This document shows positions 1-8,723 of a stretch of 64,000 bases of DNA, piece by piece (the first letter of the stretch is position 1; each line of letters begins with the position of its first letter). Origin of the DNA: Rhizobium rhizogenes NBRC 13257 (GTDB taxonomy: Bacteria; Pseudomonadota; Alphaproteobacteria; Rhizobiales; Rhizobiaceae); contig NZ_BAYX01000004.1 of NCBI RefSeq assembly GCF_000696095.1, forward strand, positions 1-64,000, written 5' to 3'. The notes beneath the pieces are model-generated. The model ran no database searches. It was not told where the DNA came from and saw only the letters and a program-made list of their open reading frames with translations. The translations under genes and the position numbers were made by a program.

Positions 1-10
1 GAAGGCGAGA

Positions 11-107
11 TTACCTAGCTGTCTAGATGCGAGATAGCTGGTTGTTGAGACCAAGGTTTGGCACTCAAACCACCGGAACGAGGGTTCGGATCTCAAGACC
101 TAGGTAA
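11..107 (+). ncRNA. Candidate structured RNA of unknown family
   Basis: Five nested helices can be drawn in 97 nt. The closing stem pairs TTACCTAG (11-18) with CTAGGTAA (100-107), 8 perfect pairs. A hairpin pairs 18-24 with 32-38 (7-nt loop). A second long stem pairs TTGAGACC (45-52) with 88-96, with A90 bulged. Inside it are a 6-bp hairpin (55-60 with 66-71) and a 4-bp hairpin (76-79 with 84-87). The pair G21-T35 is a legal wobble only on the + strand, which favours this orientation. No frame is open through it and it does not fit a tRNA. Family unknown; it could be a cis leader, an sRNA or chance folding. No transcription evidence is available. Confidence 0.35.
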
Positions 108-325
108 GGGTTCTAATCCTAACGGAACAGCTCCTTGGGCGATCATCAAATGATTTAATGATGACATCGTGGAGGCAAGCTGCGTTGCGTTTGCTGGAGG
201 TCGGTTGGCTTATGCCATGGGTCATTGCTGCTTCGCGTCGACTTATGGGAAATGTTGATGGCTCAGAAGGGATCGGCTTCAGTCGGCGGCCAAATCTATT
301 AGAAGGCGTGGCGATTGCTGTTGCC

Positions 326-991
326 TCATGGTGGATCCTTAGGCTTGTTTGTCTTTGTCGATACGACCAAACCGCCAGGGATGCGGACTTCCATGTCTAT
401 CGGCGAAAAGTCAGGAATTTTTCGCGCAGATCCCTCCGCTGATGGCGCCTCCTCATATCGCCATTTACGTTTGGGAGCGACGCTTGGCATTTCCAACGTC
501 TGATCTTTTTCGCCAACTGTGTTCTTGTTGATGTATACAAATGTGAGTGTTGCAAGGAATAGACAGTTCATAAGAAGCATAATCCCGGAGTTCCAAATCA
601 AAAACCACATCGCCATGGAACCCTGAACGATAACCAAAACATTCAGTGATCCCAGAAACAGCTCCCAGACAGCAAGCAACACATATGTTATAGACCACTG
701 CCTGCTAGATAATAATGATCCCTCCTCTTTGAGAAGTGATCGCGGAATCGCTCGAAAAATGGCAAATATGAAAAATACTGCTGCAAATGATATCGCTCGC
801 AGCGTTGGCTCTAGTATGATCTCCAACGCCGAATGATCAAAATAATATTCTGACCTAATCCATTCCAAAAATGAGTCCCAAGGGGGCCTGATTCTAATAA
901 TATTAAATGCGGTGCCTATCGGGAATATGATTGCCCAAAATCGCCAGAATAGGGACCAGTACATTCGGAAATAGCGTTTCATCGATATCAT
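326..991 (-). CDS. Unknown four-helix membrane protein
   Basis: A 221-residue protein that I do not recognise. It has four likely membrane segments, roughly residues 13-32, 64-83, 104-126 and 130-155, then a charged C-terminal tail of about 60 residues rich in Pro, Lys and Glu that is probably cytoplasmic. The start ATG at 991 has only a weak AAGAAG upstream; a second ATG at 982 is possible. Base composition is AT-richer than most of the window and codon use looks different, which suggests recent acquisition. No partner gene is evident; it lies alone between the candidate RNA and another small membrane protein. The open frame and coherent hydrophobic pattern argue that it is real; function is unknown. 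Confidence 0.55.
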   Translation of the reverse strand: MISMKRYFRMYWSLFWRFWAIIFPIGTAFNIIRIRPPWDSFLEWIRSEYYFDHSALEIILEPTLRAISFAAVFFIFAIFRAIPRSLLKEEGSLLSSRQWSITYVLLAVWELFLGSLNVLVIVQGSMAMWFLIWNSGIMLLMNCLFLATLTFVYINKNTVGEKDQTLEMPSVAPKRKWRYEEAPSAEGSARKIPDFSPIDMEVRIPGGLVVSTKTNKPKDPP

Positions 992-1232
992 TGTGTCTGA
1001 ACTTCTTTTCCTAATCCGTTATAGGCAGCGATTGTATAGGTGGAACATTGCGTGACTGATGTCCGCACGCGGTTCTACTCACATATATGGCCATCGAGAT
1101 TTGTGAGCCGGCGCGGAGCTTTTATTCAAGGGCTGACGTGCCGCGGATATCCGCGAATATGACGCCACTAAAGCTGTCAACTCGATGGATGCCCTATGAA
1201 CCTTGGTCACCCTAACCAATAGCGGGACGAGG
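992..1232. other. Intergenic stretch with a 14-bp perfect palindrome
   Basis: There is no convincing gene here. The only structured element seen is the palindrome CGCGGATATCCGCG at 1142-1155, which could be a binding site for a dimeric regulator or chance in GC-rich DNA. It lies about 150 bp upstream of the membrane protein gene at 326-991 and beyond the stop codon of the gene at 1233-1529. Confidence 0.3.
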
Positions 1233-1529
1233 CTAGGCAAATACTGCGATGAGAACGGACAGCCAGATCAAGGCTACTCCCACCGCCAATGCTCGCCTGG
1301 CGGCTACGACCTTCTCTTCGCCTTCTTCTGCAACAGGGGTTGTCACAATCCAGGGTACCGAGCCAAGCGCCGCAAATCCGACGAGCGCCAAAATCACGAC
1401 GACAAAATCGGAGCCGCGCCAGTGGCCGGGCTCATAAACACCCCAGTACCCCAGGAACGCCATCCCCACTGCGAACATGGTTGCAGAGGCAGAGCAAAGC
1501 CCTGTAACGGAACCTGCCGGCGCGCGCAT
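1233..1529 (-). CDS. Small three-helix membrane protein, unknown
   Basis: A 98-residue protein with three likely membrane segments (about residues 10-32, 40-62 and 80-98) and a short charged loop containing EEGEEK before the last one. A longer frame begins at 1595, but the ATG at 1529 is preceded by GGAGGA (1537-1542) with a 7-nt spacer, so I choose 1529. It has no recognisable family motif. It may be an accessory inner-membrane protein. The strong ribosome binding site and hydrophobic pattern support a real gene; function is unknown. Confidence 0.55.
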   Translation of the reverse strand: MRAPAGSVTGLCSASATMFAVGMAFLGYWGVYEPGHWRGSDFVVVILALVGFAALGSVPWIVTTPVAEEGEEKVVAARRALAVGVALIWLSVLIAVFA

Positions 1530-1688
1530 GTTGCATTCCTCCATGCTGGTCAATCCACGAAGCGATTTCCACGATGGCGTGAACCGCCTTCGCACAAATG
1601 TGTCAGGAATTGGCGCCTCCGTGAAGCAAAGATCAATTGTGGATGCTTTACGTTGACCCGAACATATTGAAGCGCCTGGGTTTGGTGG

Positions 1689-3233
1689 TCAGGCCCGGTC
1701 TCGCTCGAATGCGTCGGCATAGAGCGCCTCGATCCGTTCGACCTCGACGTCGTCCAATGCGGCGAACTCCTTCGTGCGTGCTCTTTGCGATAGCCGGCCG
1801 TCGTTCTGGTCGAGGAACTTGTGTAGCAGTTCGACTTGAGCTGTTGGCATGTCGACGATCTGCTGGACCCCTTCGGAAAAGATATCGAACCCCTGCAGGA
1901 AGCGAATCTCTTGCGGTAGGTCGTGTTCGACCGTCTGTTCGACGCAGGCATAGAGGAAAGTTGTATGCGCTGTGGCATCGAAATAGCGGTAGAAGGCGGC
2001 GGTGTCGTTCAGCACCTCCACATTGCCCGAGACCGTCGGACGCCATTCTATGAAGGGAAGTAGCGGCGCGGACCAGGACTTCAGCACTGCTCTGTACCGG
2101 TCGATGTTGCGCAAGATCGCCGCGCTAACTGGAAACACGAGGCCGGGAGGACTGTAGGAGGCGGCGGCAAGCGCATGGTGGATCAGCCAGCGATGCAGGC
2201 GCCCGTTACCGTCCACGTAAGGATGAATGTAAACGAAGCCGAATGCGAGACATGCCGCTGCCACTACTGGGTCCATCGCGCCCCGCGTGGCGCGGTCGGC
2301 GAATGCGATCAGACCGCCGACTAGGCTTTCTAGATCCTCATGCCGTGCGCTGATGTGATCCGAGATGGGCATATTAGTGTCTCGGTCATGTACGCCGATG
2401 AAACCGCCTTCATCTCGCAGGCCGAGACGCACGAAGCGGGCGTCTCCGATGACGATGCGCTGAAGGCGATCGAGTTCGTCGAGGCTTAGCGGACGCACGC
2501 CCGCTTGCGCGATGGCCTGGCCCCAGCGAGCTGCCCTTTGGCCTGATGGCCGCTCCCCTTCGATGGCGAAGGAGGACTTTGAATCGTTGAGCAGGATAAA
2601 TGCAGCGGCTCGCACTACCAGATCGGGACGGACGCGACCTATCGCCTCGCGTGCCCGCTCACCGAGCGCCTTCTGCGAGAATGCGACGAGATCTGGCGTC
2701 CGGCGAACCAGGGGGCAGAACGCTGGCGTGCCCGGAAGATTGTTCGAGACCTTGTGCCGCGGTGATGGATCGCCTTCATCCAATGCATATTGTTGATTTG
2801 GATCGAGGATCGGCACCATCCGTACCTTACCGGGATCGGGAACATTGAGTTGCCGATCGGTCAGCCACTCGTACAGGAACCAGAGGCGTCGCGCGAAAGC
2901 GCCGGTCGGCGTCGCCCGGATGATAGCCTCGATCTCGTCAGGCTCTATAACCTGGAACAGAGCCGACAACACCTGGAGATCGAGGCCTTCGTATCTGAAG
3001 GCAAAAACCAGATGAGGGCCAAGCGCGGCTTCCGGACGATACCGGGGCGTCAGCATCAGCCACGCCTCGGTTGAGGTCGGGTGATGTCGCTCGGCGATCG
3101 CGGCCATCCGTATAGGCGGCGGCAAGATTAGGTCGTAGCGTGCCATGATCGCGGCATAGCCAGACGGTTCACCGCGCTCAGGCAGAGGCCGTCCGTGAAA
3201 ATCCCTCACACTTTGCGTAGGCCATTCACCCAT
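1689..3233 (-). CDS. Fic-domain protein (probable AMP-transferase)
   Basis: A 514-residue Fic/DOC family protein. The core motif HPYVDGNGRLHR (residues 337-348) carries the catalytic His337, Asp341 for the metal ion, and Arg345. An (S/T)xxxE(G/N) inhibitory motif, SFAIEG at 221-226, precedes the Fic core, as in class II Fic proteins where the Glu blocks productive ATP binding. Proteins of this kind move AMP, and sometimes other nucleotide parts, onto hydroxyl side chains of target proteins. The last 100 residues look like a winged-helix-type C-terminal domain. The start at 3233 has GGGAG 5 nt upstream; the next Met, at 3146, has no ribosome site. No separate antitoxin gene is adjacent, consistent with built-in inhibition. 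Targets are unknown. Confidence 0.85.
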   Translation of the reverse strand: MGEWPTQSVRDFHGRPLPERGEPSGYAAIMARYDLILPPPIRMAAIAERHHPTSTEAWLMLTPRYRPEAALGPHLVFAFRYEGLDLQVLSALFQVIEPDEIEAIIRATPTGAFARRLWFLYEWLTDRQLNVPDPGKVRMVPILDPNQQYALDEGDPSPRHKVSNNLPGTPAFCPLVRRTPDLVAFSQKALGERAREAIGRVRPDLVVRAAAFILLNDSKSSFAIEGERPSGQRAARWGQAIAQAGVRPLSLDELDRLQRIVIGDARFVRLGLRDEGGFIGVHDRDTNMPISDHISARHEDLESLVGGLIAFADRATRGAMDPVVAAACLAFGFVYIHPYVDGNGRLHRWLIHHALAAASYSPPGLVFPVSAAILRNIDRYRAVLKSWSAPLLPFIEWRPTVSGNVEVLNDTAAFYRYFDATAHTTFLYACVEQTVEHDLPQEIRFLQGFDIFSEGVQQIVDMPTAQVELLHKFLDQNDGRLSQRARTKEFAALDDVEVERIEALYADAFERDRA

Positions 3234-3339
3234 AAACGCTCCCGCGAAACTGGATCACTTGGTCTCAACCCGGCTGTGAAGATCCTTCACAATTCGCGCA
3301 AATCTATCACCATTACAAAAATCTGTGAAAAACAATCAC
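3195..3339. promoter_or_regulatory. Six-site operator-like array at the fic start
   Basis: Six 15-bp sites begin at 3195, 3215, 3244, 3276, 3296 and 3325. All share G1, G3, A5 and a terminal TCAC; the best copy is GTGAAGATCCTTCAC (3276-3290), an inverted repeat with 6-bp arms. Spacings are 20, 29, 32, 20 and 29 bp, so the array is two copies of a three-site module 81 bp apart. The first two sites lie in the first codons of fic, the third covers its ribosome site and the rest lie upstream. This suggests cooperative repression of fic. The binding protein is not known; the C-terminal domain of Fic itself is one candidate. Confidence 0.5.
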
Positions 3340-3548
3340 CGAGCCTGGGAGTAAACTGGCGGCCGATAACGGTAAAGCAGCAAATAAGCCCTTCTACGAT
3401 CCGCGATCACCAGCCCTCTCTCGAAAATCACGACATTTCGCCTCCAGACTTCGGGAGTGTACGGTGTGGCGACCATTACAGAAAAGTTTGTGACAGAACC
3501 GGCACAACATGCCCACATCGTGTCAAACTTTCGAAGGACTGGAATTTC

Positions 3549-4826
3549 ATGAGGCATTTTCCGCTCTGGCTAACCGGCCTGCTTATCGCCTGCCTGATCT
3601 CGCTTGCTCCGTCAACACACGCGCAGGGATTTGTTCGTGCCGACCATCAGCACATCGTGGATGGCAAGGGCGATCCCTTGATCTTGCGCGGACTGGGTCT
3701 CGGAGGCTGGATGGTCCAGGAAGGCTATATGATGGGCCTGTCCAATCTGAAGGCGCAGCATATCATTCGTAGCCGCATTTCCCGCATCATCGGCGAGAAA
3801 AAGACCGAGCAATTCTATCAGTCTTGGCGCGACAACGCTGTGACGAAGGCCGACATCGACGCAATGGCCGGGTGGGGCTTCAATAGCGTGCGCCTGCCGA
3901 TGCATTGGAACCTGTTCATCAAGGGCACGCCCGGCCGCAACGCGACGGGCAGGATCGCCTGGAACGAAGAGGGCTTTCGGCGCGTCGATGCGCTGATCGC
4001 CTGGCTGAAGGCCAACGACATGTTCCTGATCCTCGACATGCACGCCGCTCCGGGTGGCCAGGGTCATGATACTGCTATTTCCGATCGCGATCCGGACAAG
4101 CCCTCCCTCTGGGACAGTCGCGACAATCAAGAGAAAATGATCGCACTTTGGAGCGAGATTGCCCGGCGCTATAAGGACGAGCCGACCATTGCGGGTTACG
4201 ATCTGCTCAACGAGCCAAATTGGGGTTTTCAGGACAAGAACGATAAAGGTGGCTGCCGAGAAACCGGCAACGAGCCGCTGCGCGATCTCTATGAACGCAC
4301 CATCCGCGCCATACGAGCGATCGATAGCAATCATATGCTGATTATTGAGGGCAATTGCTGGGGCAACAATTACCTTGGCATGCTGCCCATAGCCGATCGC
4401 AACACCGCGCTCAGCTTCCACAAGTACTGGACCCCCACGACGCAGGGGTCGATCGAACCATTCCTGAAGTTGCGGGAACAATATGACATGCCGCTATGGA
4501 ACGGCGAGTCCGGCGAGAACAGCAACGATTGGTACGCGCGCGCCGTCGCACTGCAAGAAAGGAACGGTATCGGTTGGTCGTGGTGGCCGTTAAAAAAGAT
4601 CGGCGCGGGCAACCCGCTCGAAATCAAGACTGGAGCCGATTATCATCGCCTGTCCGCTTATCTTCGTGGTGAAGGGAACAAGCCTCCGGCCAAGGCGGCC
4701 TTCAACGGTCTCATGCAACTGGCAGCCGACAGCCGCTTCGACAGAAATGCGTATCATCAAGATGTGGTCGACGCCCTGTTGGGAGCCTCGGATCGCCATA
4801 AGAAGCGGCCATCCGGATCACAATAA
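3549..4826 (+). CDS. Secreted GH5-family glycoside hydrolase
   Basis: A 425-residue glycosidase of the cellulase (GH5) fold. The frame is open from 3195, but the ATG at 3549 follows AAGGA and begins a clear signal peptide ending in THAQG, so I start there. The acid/base Glu222 lies in LLNEPNWG and the likely nucleophile Glu320 in NGESGEN, with the family RLPMHW motif before them. The enzyme should cut beta-glucosidic bonds outside the inner membrane; whether its target is cellulose, a beta-1,3-glucan or the cell's own polysaccharide is not visible. It is divergent from fic and stands alone. Family is confident, substrate is not. Confidence 0.85.
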   Translation: MRHFPLWLTGLLIACLISLAPSTHAQGFVRADHQHIVDGKGDPLILRGLGLGGWMVQEGYMMGLSNLKAQHIIRSRISRIIGEKKTEQFYQSWRDNAVTKADIDAMAGWGFNSVRLPMHWNLFIKGTPGRNATGRIAWNEEGFRRVDALIAWLKANDMFLILDMHAAPGGQGHDTAISDRDPDKPSLWDSRDNQEKMIALWSEIARRYKDEPTIAGYDLLNEPNWGFQDKNDKGGCRETGNEPLRDLYERTIRAIRAIDSNHMLIIEGNCWGNNYLGMLPIADRNTALSFHKYWTPTTQGSIEPFLKLREQYDMPLWNGESGENSNDWYARAVALQERNGIGWSWWPLKKIGAGNPLEIKTGADYHRLSAYLRGEGNKPPAKAAFNGLMQLAADSRFDRNAYHQDVVDALLGASDRHKKRPSGSQ

Positions 4827-5080
4827 TTGCAATTGGGTGCCATCCTCTCTGTTGCGCAGTGATAGAATCCCAATGCGGTCAAGTTTTGACCTGCATCCTG
4901 GGAAGAATTGACCCAACTGTTGACTACTGTCGGCTACCATTGCGGACATGAGGGATTCAATCTGAACTATGCGGCTCCGTGGTGGCAACCACTGTTCTGA
5001 TCTTTTTGCCGTAATGCTGAAGGCTTCGAAGGTCCGTGGCGAGTCCAAACTTGCTGCGGACACCAGAGTATTTGCGGCCA
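4827..5080. other. Intergenic region without a recognised gene
   Basis: Open frames here are short and overlap on both strands, and none has a good ribosome site or a family motif. The region separates the convergent ends of the GH5 gene and the LysE-type exporter gene. I see no clear terminator. Confidence 0.4.
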
Positions 5081-5719
5081 TTAAACCGCGGCCTTTTTCC
5101 ATCCCGCTGCGAGCAGACCGGCGCCAATCATCAGCGTTCCGCCAGTCCGATTGACCAGGCGTTGCACGCTTGGCTTACGGATCGTCTTTCGGGCCATCGA
5201 GGCCATGAGACCATAGGTGGTGGCATTCAATGTCGCCAGCGCCAGGAATGTCACCTCAAAGACGATCATCTGAAAAGCGATGGGCTTCGAGGTATCGAGA
5301 AATTGCGGAAGAAAGGCGACGAAGAAAATGATGCTCTTCGGATTGAGCGCGGTCACTGCATAGGTGTGCAGGAAAATTCGCAACGGCCGCTCTTTAGCCG
5401 TCTCGGCATCTTCCGCATCGGCGGATCTGTCGGAGACCGGCACGCGCCAGAGCTTGATGCCGAGATAGATGAGATATGCCGCGCCGATCCACTTGAGCCC
5501 GGTGAAGATCGCAGCCGATGCGGCCAGCAATGCGCCAAGGCCCAGCATGGAAGCGGTCATTGCCGTGAAGTCGCCGAGCGCGACCCCTGCAACGGTGGCT
5601 GTGGTCGCCTTGCGGCCATGCCCGAGCGCATAGGATATGACGAGAAGGATTGTCGGTCCGGGGATCGCCAGCAGCACGGCGGATGCGGCGACAAAGGCAA
5701 GCCAGTGTTCGATAGACAT
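5081..5719 (-). CDS. LysE/RhtB-family amino acid exporter
   Basis: A 212-residue inner-membrane protein of the LysE superfamily. The N-terminal stretch AIPGPTILLVISYALGHGR is typical of the family, as is LNPKSIIFFVAFLPQF in the second half. About six hydrophobic segments are present, with a hydrophilic loop near residues 95-110. Such proteins export amino acids or homoserine lactone-like compounds using the proton gradient. The longer frame from 5848 is rejected because the ATG at 5719 has GGGAGC 6 nt upstream and aligns with the family start. It is divergent from the dipeptidase operon, so both may share control of amino acid or peptide pools. Substrate is unknown. Confidence 0.85.
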   Translation of the reverse strand: MSIEHWLAFVAASAVLLAIPGPTILLVISYALGHGRKATTATVAGVALGDFTAMTASMLGLGALLAASAAIFTGLKWIGAAYLIYLGIKLWRVPVSDRSADAEDAETAKERPLRIFLHTYAVTALNPKSIIFFVAFLPQFLDTSKPIAFQMIVFEVTFLALATLNATTYGLMASMARKTIRKPSVQRLVNRTGGTLMIGAGLLAAGWKKAAV

Positions 5720-5849
5720 GTGATGCTCCCAACTATTTCCAGGGAGCAATCCACAAGACCAAATGCTTGGCAAGCGCTGTCGCAAAATTTCTGATTGAAG
5801 CAACGCGGTTGCCTCTGACCTTTGCTCCCGCTTCCAGTCTGCCCGCACC

Positions 5850-5865
5850 CTTCATGCCCATGAAG
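5850..5865. promoter_or_regulatory. Perfect inverted repeat in the LysE/dipeptidase divergent region
   Basis: CTTCATG (5850-5856) and CATGAAG (5859-5865) form a perfect 7-bp inverted repeat with a 2-bp centre. It lies between the divergent starts of the exporter gene (5719) and the dipeptidase operon (5958), which is where an operator for a dimeric regulator would be expected. The regulator is not identified. Confidence 0.35.
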
Positions 5866-5957
5866 ATTTTTTTCATTTAGGGATGGCGAATTCTGTCATC
5901 TTTTCTATTCTGGCCGCTTTCCCTCCGCTCGTTCGAGCGCTTTATCCAGGATAGACG

Positions 5958-7025
5958 ATGCAATCCGTATTCGATGGCCACAACGATGTTCTGCTGAGGC
6001 TCTGGCATCATACAAACGAAGGCGCCGATCCGGTCGCCGAATTCAGGGATGGGGTATCGATCGGCCATATCGATGCGCCGCGCGCCAAGGCTGGCGGTCT
6101 CGCCGGCGGGCTTTGTGCCATCTATATCCCCTCCGGCCATCTCGTCTTTGCCGAACCCGACCGCAACGGCCACTATTCGACGCCGCTCGCCGCACCGCTG
6201 GAGCGGGCGCCGTCGCTCGATATCGCATTGGAAATGGCGGCGATCGCACTCAAGCTCGACCGTGCCGGCGCCTGGAAGCTTTGCCGGTCGACCGCAGACA
6301 TCCGCGACAGCATGGAAAAGGGCATTTTCGCCGCCGTCATGCACATGGAAGGCTGCGAGGCGATCGACGCGGATCTCGTCGCGCTCGAGACCTTCTATGC
6401 CGCCGGTCTGCGCTCGCTCGGTCCCGTATGGAGCCGCAACAATGTGTTTGCTCATGGTGTGCCCTTCGCCTATCCAAGTTCGCCGGATACCGGCCCAGGC
6501 CTGACGGACGCAGGTTTCGCGCTGGTGCGCGCATGCAATAGGCTCGGCATCGTCATCGATCTCGCCCATATCACCGAAAAGGGTTTCTGGGATGTGGCGA
6601 AGACATCGGACCAGCCGCTGGTCGCCAGCCATTCCAATGCCCATGCGCTGACCCCGGTCGCGCGCAACCTCACCGACAAGCAGCTCGATGCCATCAAGGA
6701 GAGCCGTGGGATCGTCGGTCTCAACTATGCGACCGCCATGCTGCGCGAGGACGGTCGCTCGGATGCCGACACGCCGATCGAGGTGATGATCCGTCATCTC
6801 GACCATCTCATCAAACGCGTCGGCATCGATTGCGTCGGCCTTGGATCGGACTTCGACGGGGCGACGATTCCGGCGGATATCGGCGATGCCGCCGGCAATC
6901 AAAAGCTGATTGCTGCGCTCCGGAACGTTGGCTATGGTGAGGCCGATCTTGCGAAGCTGTGCAGGGAGAACTGGCTTCGTATTCTGGCGTCCGCCTGGGG
7001 AGAGGGCAGCGCGCCGCGTGCATAA
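5958..7025 (+). CDS. M19-family (renal-type) membrane dipeptidase
   Basis: A 355-residue zinc dipeptidase of peptidase family M19. Metal ligands fit the family: His8 and Asp10 in GHND, Glu131 in MEGCEA, His204 in DLAHIT and His225 in ASHSNAHA, with GLGSDFDG near residue 290 supplying the catalytic-site Asp. These enzymes hydrolyse dipeptides, often with a D- or unusual C-terminal residue. No signal peptide is seen, so it is probably cytoplasmic despite the family name. AGGA lies 6 nt before the ATG. The gene is 36 nt upstream of a peptide ABC transporter and surely co-transcribed, so it likely splits the imported dipeptides. Confidence 0.9.
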   Translation: MQSVFDGHNDVLLRLWHHTNEGADPVAEFRDGVSIGHIDAPRAKAGGLAGGLCAIYIPSGHLVFAEPDRNGHYSTPLAAPLERAPSLDIALEMAAIALKLDRAGAWKLCRSTADIRDSMEKGIFAAVMHMEGCEAIDADLVALETFYAAGLRSLGPVWSRNNVFAHGVPFAYPSSPDTGPGLTDAGFALVRACNRLGIVIDLAHITEKGFWDVAKTSDQPLVASHSNAHALTPVARNLTDKQLDAIKESRGIVGLNYATAMLREDGRSDADTPIEVMIRHLDHLIKRVGIDCVGLGSDFDGATIPADIGDAAGNQKLIAALRNVGYGEADLAKLCRENWLRILASAWGEGSAPRA

Positions 7026-7061
7026 TCAGACTGATAAAAGTCCAAATAAGGGAACGAAAAT

Positions 7062-8702
7062 ATGATGATGACCAGGATGAACCGCAGCTTCCGCGCCCTT
7101 TCGGCCGGCGCGGCTCTCTCGATTTTGCTGATGGCTGCGCCGAGCGCCTTCGCCGAAACGCCGAAGGATACGCTGGTCGAGGGTTTCGCCTTCGACGACA
7201 TCCTCAGCATGGACCCGGCTGAGGCCTACGAGCTCTCCACTGCCGAAATCACCGGCAACACCTACAGCCTGCTCGTCCGCCTCGATATCAAGGATACCTC
7301 CAAGATCCAGGGCGATCTTGCCGAGAGCTGGTCGGTCTCCGACGATCATCTGACCTATACGTTCAAGCTGAAGCCCGGCCTGAAATTCGCCTCCGGCAAT
7401 CCGATTACCGCCGAGGATGTTGCATGGTCCTTCGAGCGTGTTATCAAGCTCGACAAGAGCCCGGCCTTCATTCTCAGCCAGTTCGGCCTCACCGGCGACA
7501 ACGTCACGGAAAAGGCCAAGGCAACCGATCCGAACACCTTCGTCTTCACCGTCGACAAGCCTTACGCACCGAGCTTCGTGCTGAACTGCCTGACGGCCAC
7601 CGTCGCGAATGTGGTCGACAAGAAGCTGGTTCTGCAACACGTCAAGCCGGCGACGCCGACGGCGGATTTCAAGTATGACAACGACTTCGGCAATAGCTGG
7701 CTGAAGACCGGCTTTGCCGGCTCAGGACCATTCAAGCTGCGCGAATGGCGCGCCAACGAGGCCGTGGTTCTCGAGCGTAATGAAAGTTACTACGGCGACA
7801 AGCCGAAGCTTGCCCGCGTCATTTACCGCTTTATGAAGGAAAGCTCGGCGCAGCGCCTGGCGCTGGAGAACGGCGATATCGACATTGCCCGCAACCTGTC
7901 GCCGAACGATCTCGCCGCCGTCGAGAAGAACGCGCAGCTTGCCTCGACCAGTGCGCCGAAGGGTACGATCTATTACATCAGCCTCAACCAGAAGAACCCA
8001 AACCTTGCCAAGCCGGAAGTGCAGCAGGCTTTCAAGTACCTGGTCGACTATGACGCCATCGGCAAGACGCTGATCAAGGGGATCGGCGAAATCCACCAGA
8101 CTTTCGAGCCGAAGGGCCTGCTCGGCGCGCTGGACGAAAATCCGTTCAAGCTGGATGTCGCCAAGGCGAAGGAATTGCTGGCCAAGGCCGGCCTGCCGGA
8201 CGGCTTCACCGTCACCATGGACGCACGCAGCATCGAGCCGGATACCGGCATCGCCACCACGATCCAGCAGACGCTCGGCCAGGCCGGCATCAAGGTGGAG
8301 ATCATCCCCGGTGATGGCAAGCAGAAGCTGACCAAGTATCGCGCCCGCAATCACGACATTTATTACGGTCAGTGGGGCAACGACTATTGGGATCCCCATT
8401 CCAACGCCGATACGTTCACGAACAATCCTGACAACTCCGACGCCGGCACGAACAAGACGCTTGCCTGGCGTAATACCTGGACGACGCCGGAGCTCGACAA
8501 GGAAACAAAGGCCGCCCTGTTCGAGGTCGATACCGCCAAGCGCGCTGCCATGTATCAGGATATCCAGAAGAAGTACCTGGAAGCCAGCCCCTTCATCTTC
8601 CTCTATCAGCAGACGGAAGTGGCCGGCTATCGCAAGGACGTGAAGGATTTCAAGCTCGGTCCAAGCTTCGACACGAATTTCGTATGGCCGATCTCGAAGT
8701 AG
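7062..8702 (+). CDS. Peptide ABC transporter, periplasmic binding protein
   Basis: A 546-residue family 5 solute-binding protein (DppA/OppA type). A short leader and an Sec signal peptide ending in PSAFAETP precede the mature domain. The segment with YEL, LAESW and the YTFKLKPGLKF motif is typical of peptide-binding proteins. It captures di- or oligopeptides in the periplasm and delivers them to the two permeases encoded next. Several in-frame ATGs cluster at 7062-7080; GGGAA precedes the first. It is the second gene of a six-gene operon led by the dipeptidase. The exact peptide class is not readable from sequence. Confidence 0.9.
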   Translation: MMMTRMNRSFRALSAGAALSILLMAAPSAFAETPKDTLVEGFAFDDILSMDPAEAYELSTAEITGNTYSLLVRLDIKDTSKIQGDLAESWSVSDDHLTYTFKLKPGLKFASGNPITAEDVAWSFERVIKLDKSPAFILSQFGLTGDNVTEKAKATDPNTFVFTVDKPYAPSFVLNCLTATVANVVDKKLVLQHVKPATPTADFKYDNDFGNSWLKTGFAGSGPFKLREWRANEAVVLERNESYYGDKPKLARVIYRFMKESSAQRLALENGDIDIARNLSPNDLAAVEKNAQLASTSAPKGTIYYISLNQKNPNLAKPEVQQAFKYLVDYDAIGKTLIKGIGEIHQTFEPKGLLGALDENPFKLDVAKAKELLAKAGLPDGFTVTMDARSIEPDTGIATTIQQTLGQAGIKVEIIPGDGKQKLTKYRARNHDIYYGQWGNDYWDPHSNADTFTNNPDNSDAGTNKTLAWRNTWTTPELDKETKAALFEVDTAKRAAMYQDIQKKYLEASPFIFLYQQTEVAGYRKDVKDFKLGPSFDTNFVWPISK

Positions 8703-8723
8703 TAATCCGGCAGGATTAGTTCT

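Noticed and set aside
1..130. tRNA or rRNA fragment at the window start
   Set aside because: The fold lacks a 7-bp acceptor with a T-arm and anticodon in the right places, and I could not match it to rRNA.
158..442. 94-codon plus-strand frame near the window start
   Set aside because: It overlaps the membrane protein gene on the other strand, has no ribosome site, and its composition does not suggest a protein.
1689..3233. Two-gene Fic toxin-antitoxin pair
   Set aside because: No small antitoxin gene adjoins; the inhibitory motif is inside the same protein.
3612..4481. 289-codon minus-strand frame
   Set aside because: Shadow of the GH5 gene, whose signal peptide and catalytic residues are clear.
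5877..6902. 341-codon minus-strand frame
   Set aside because: Shadow of the dipeptidase gene, which has all metal ligands.
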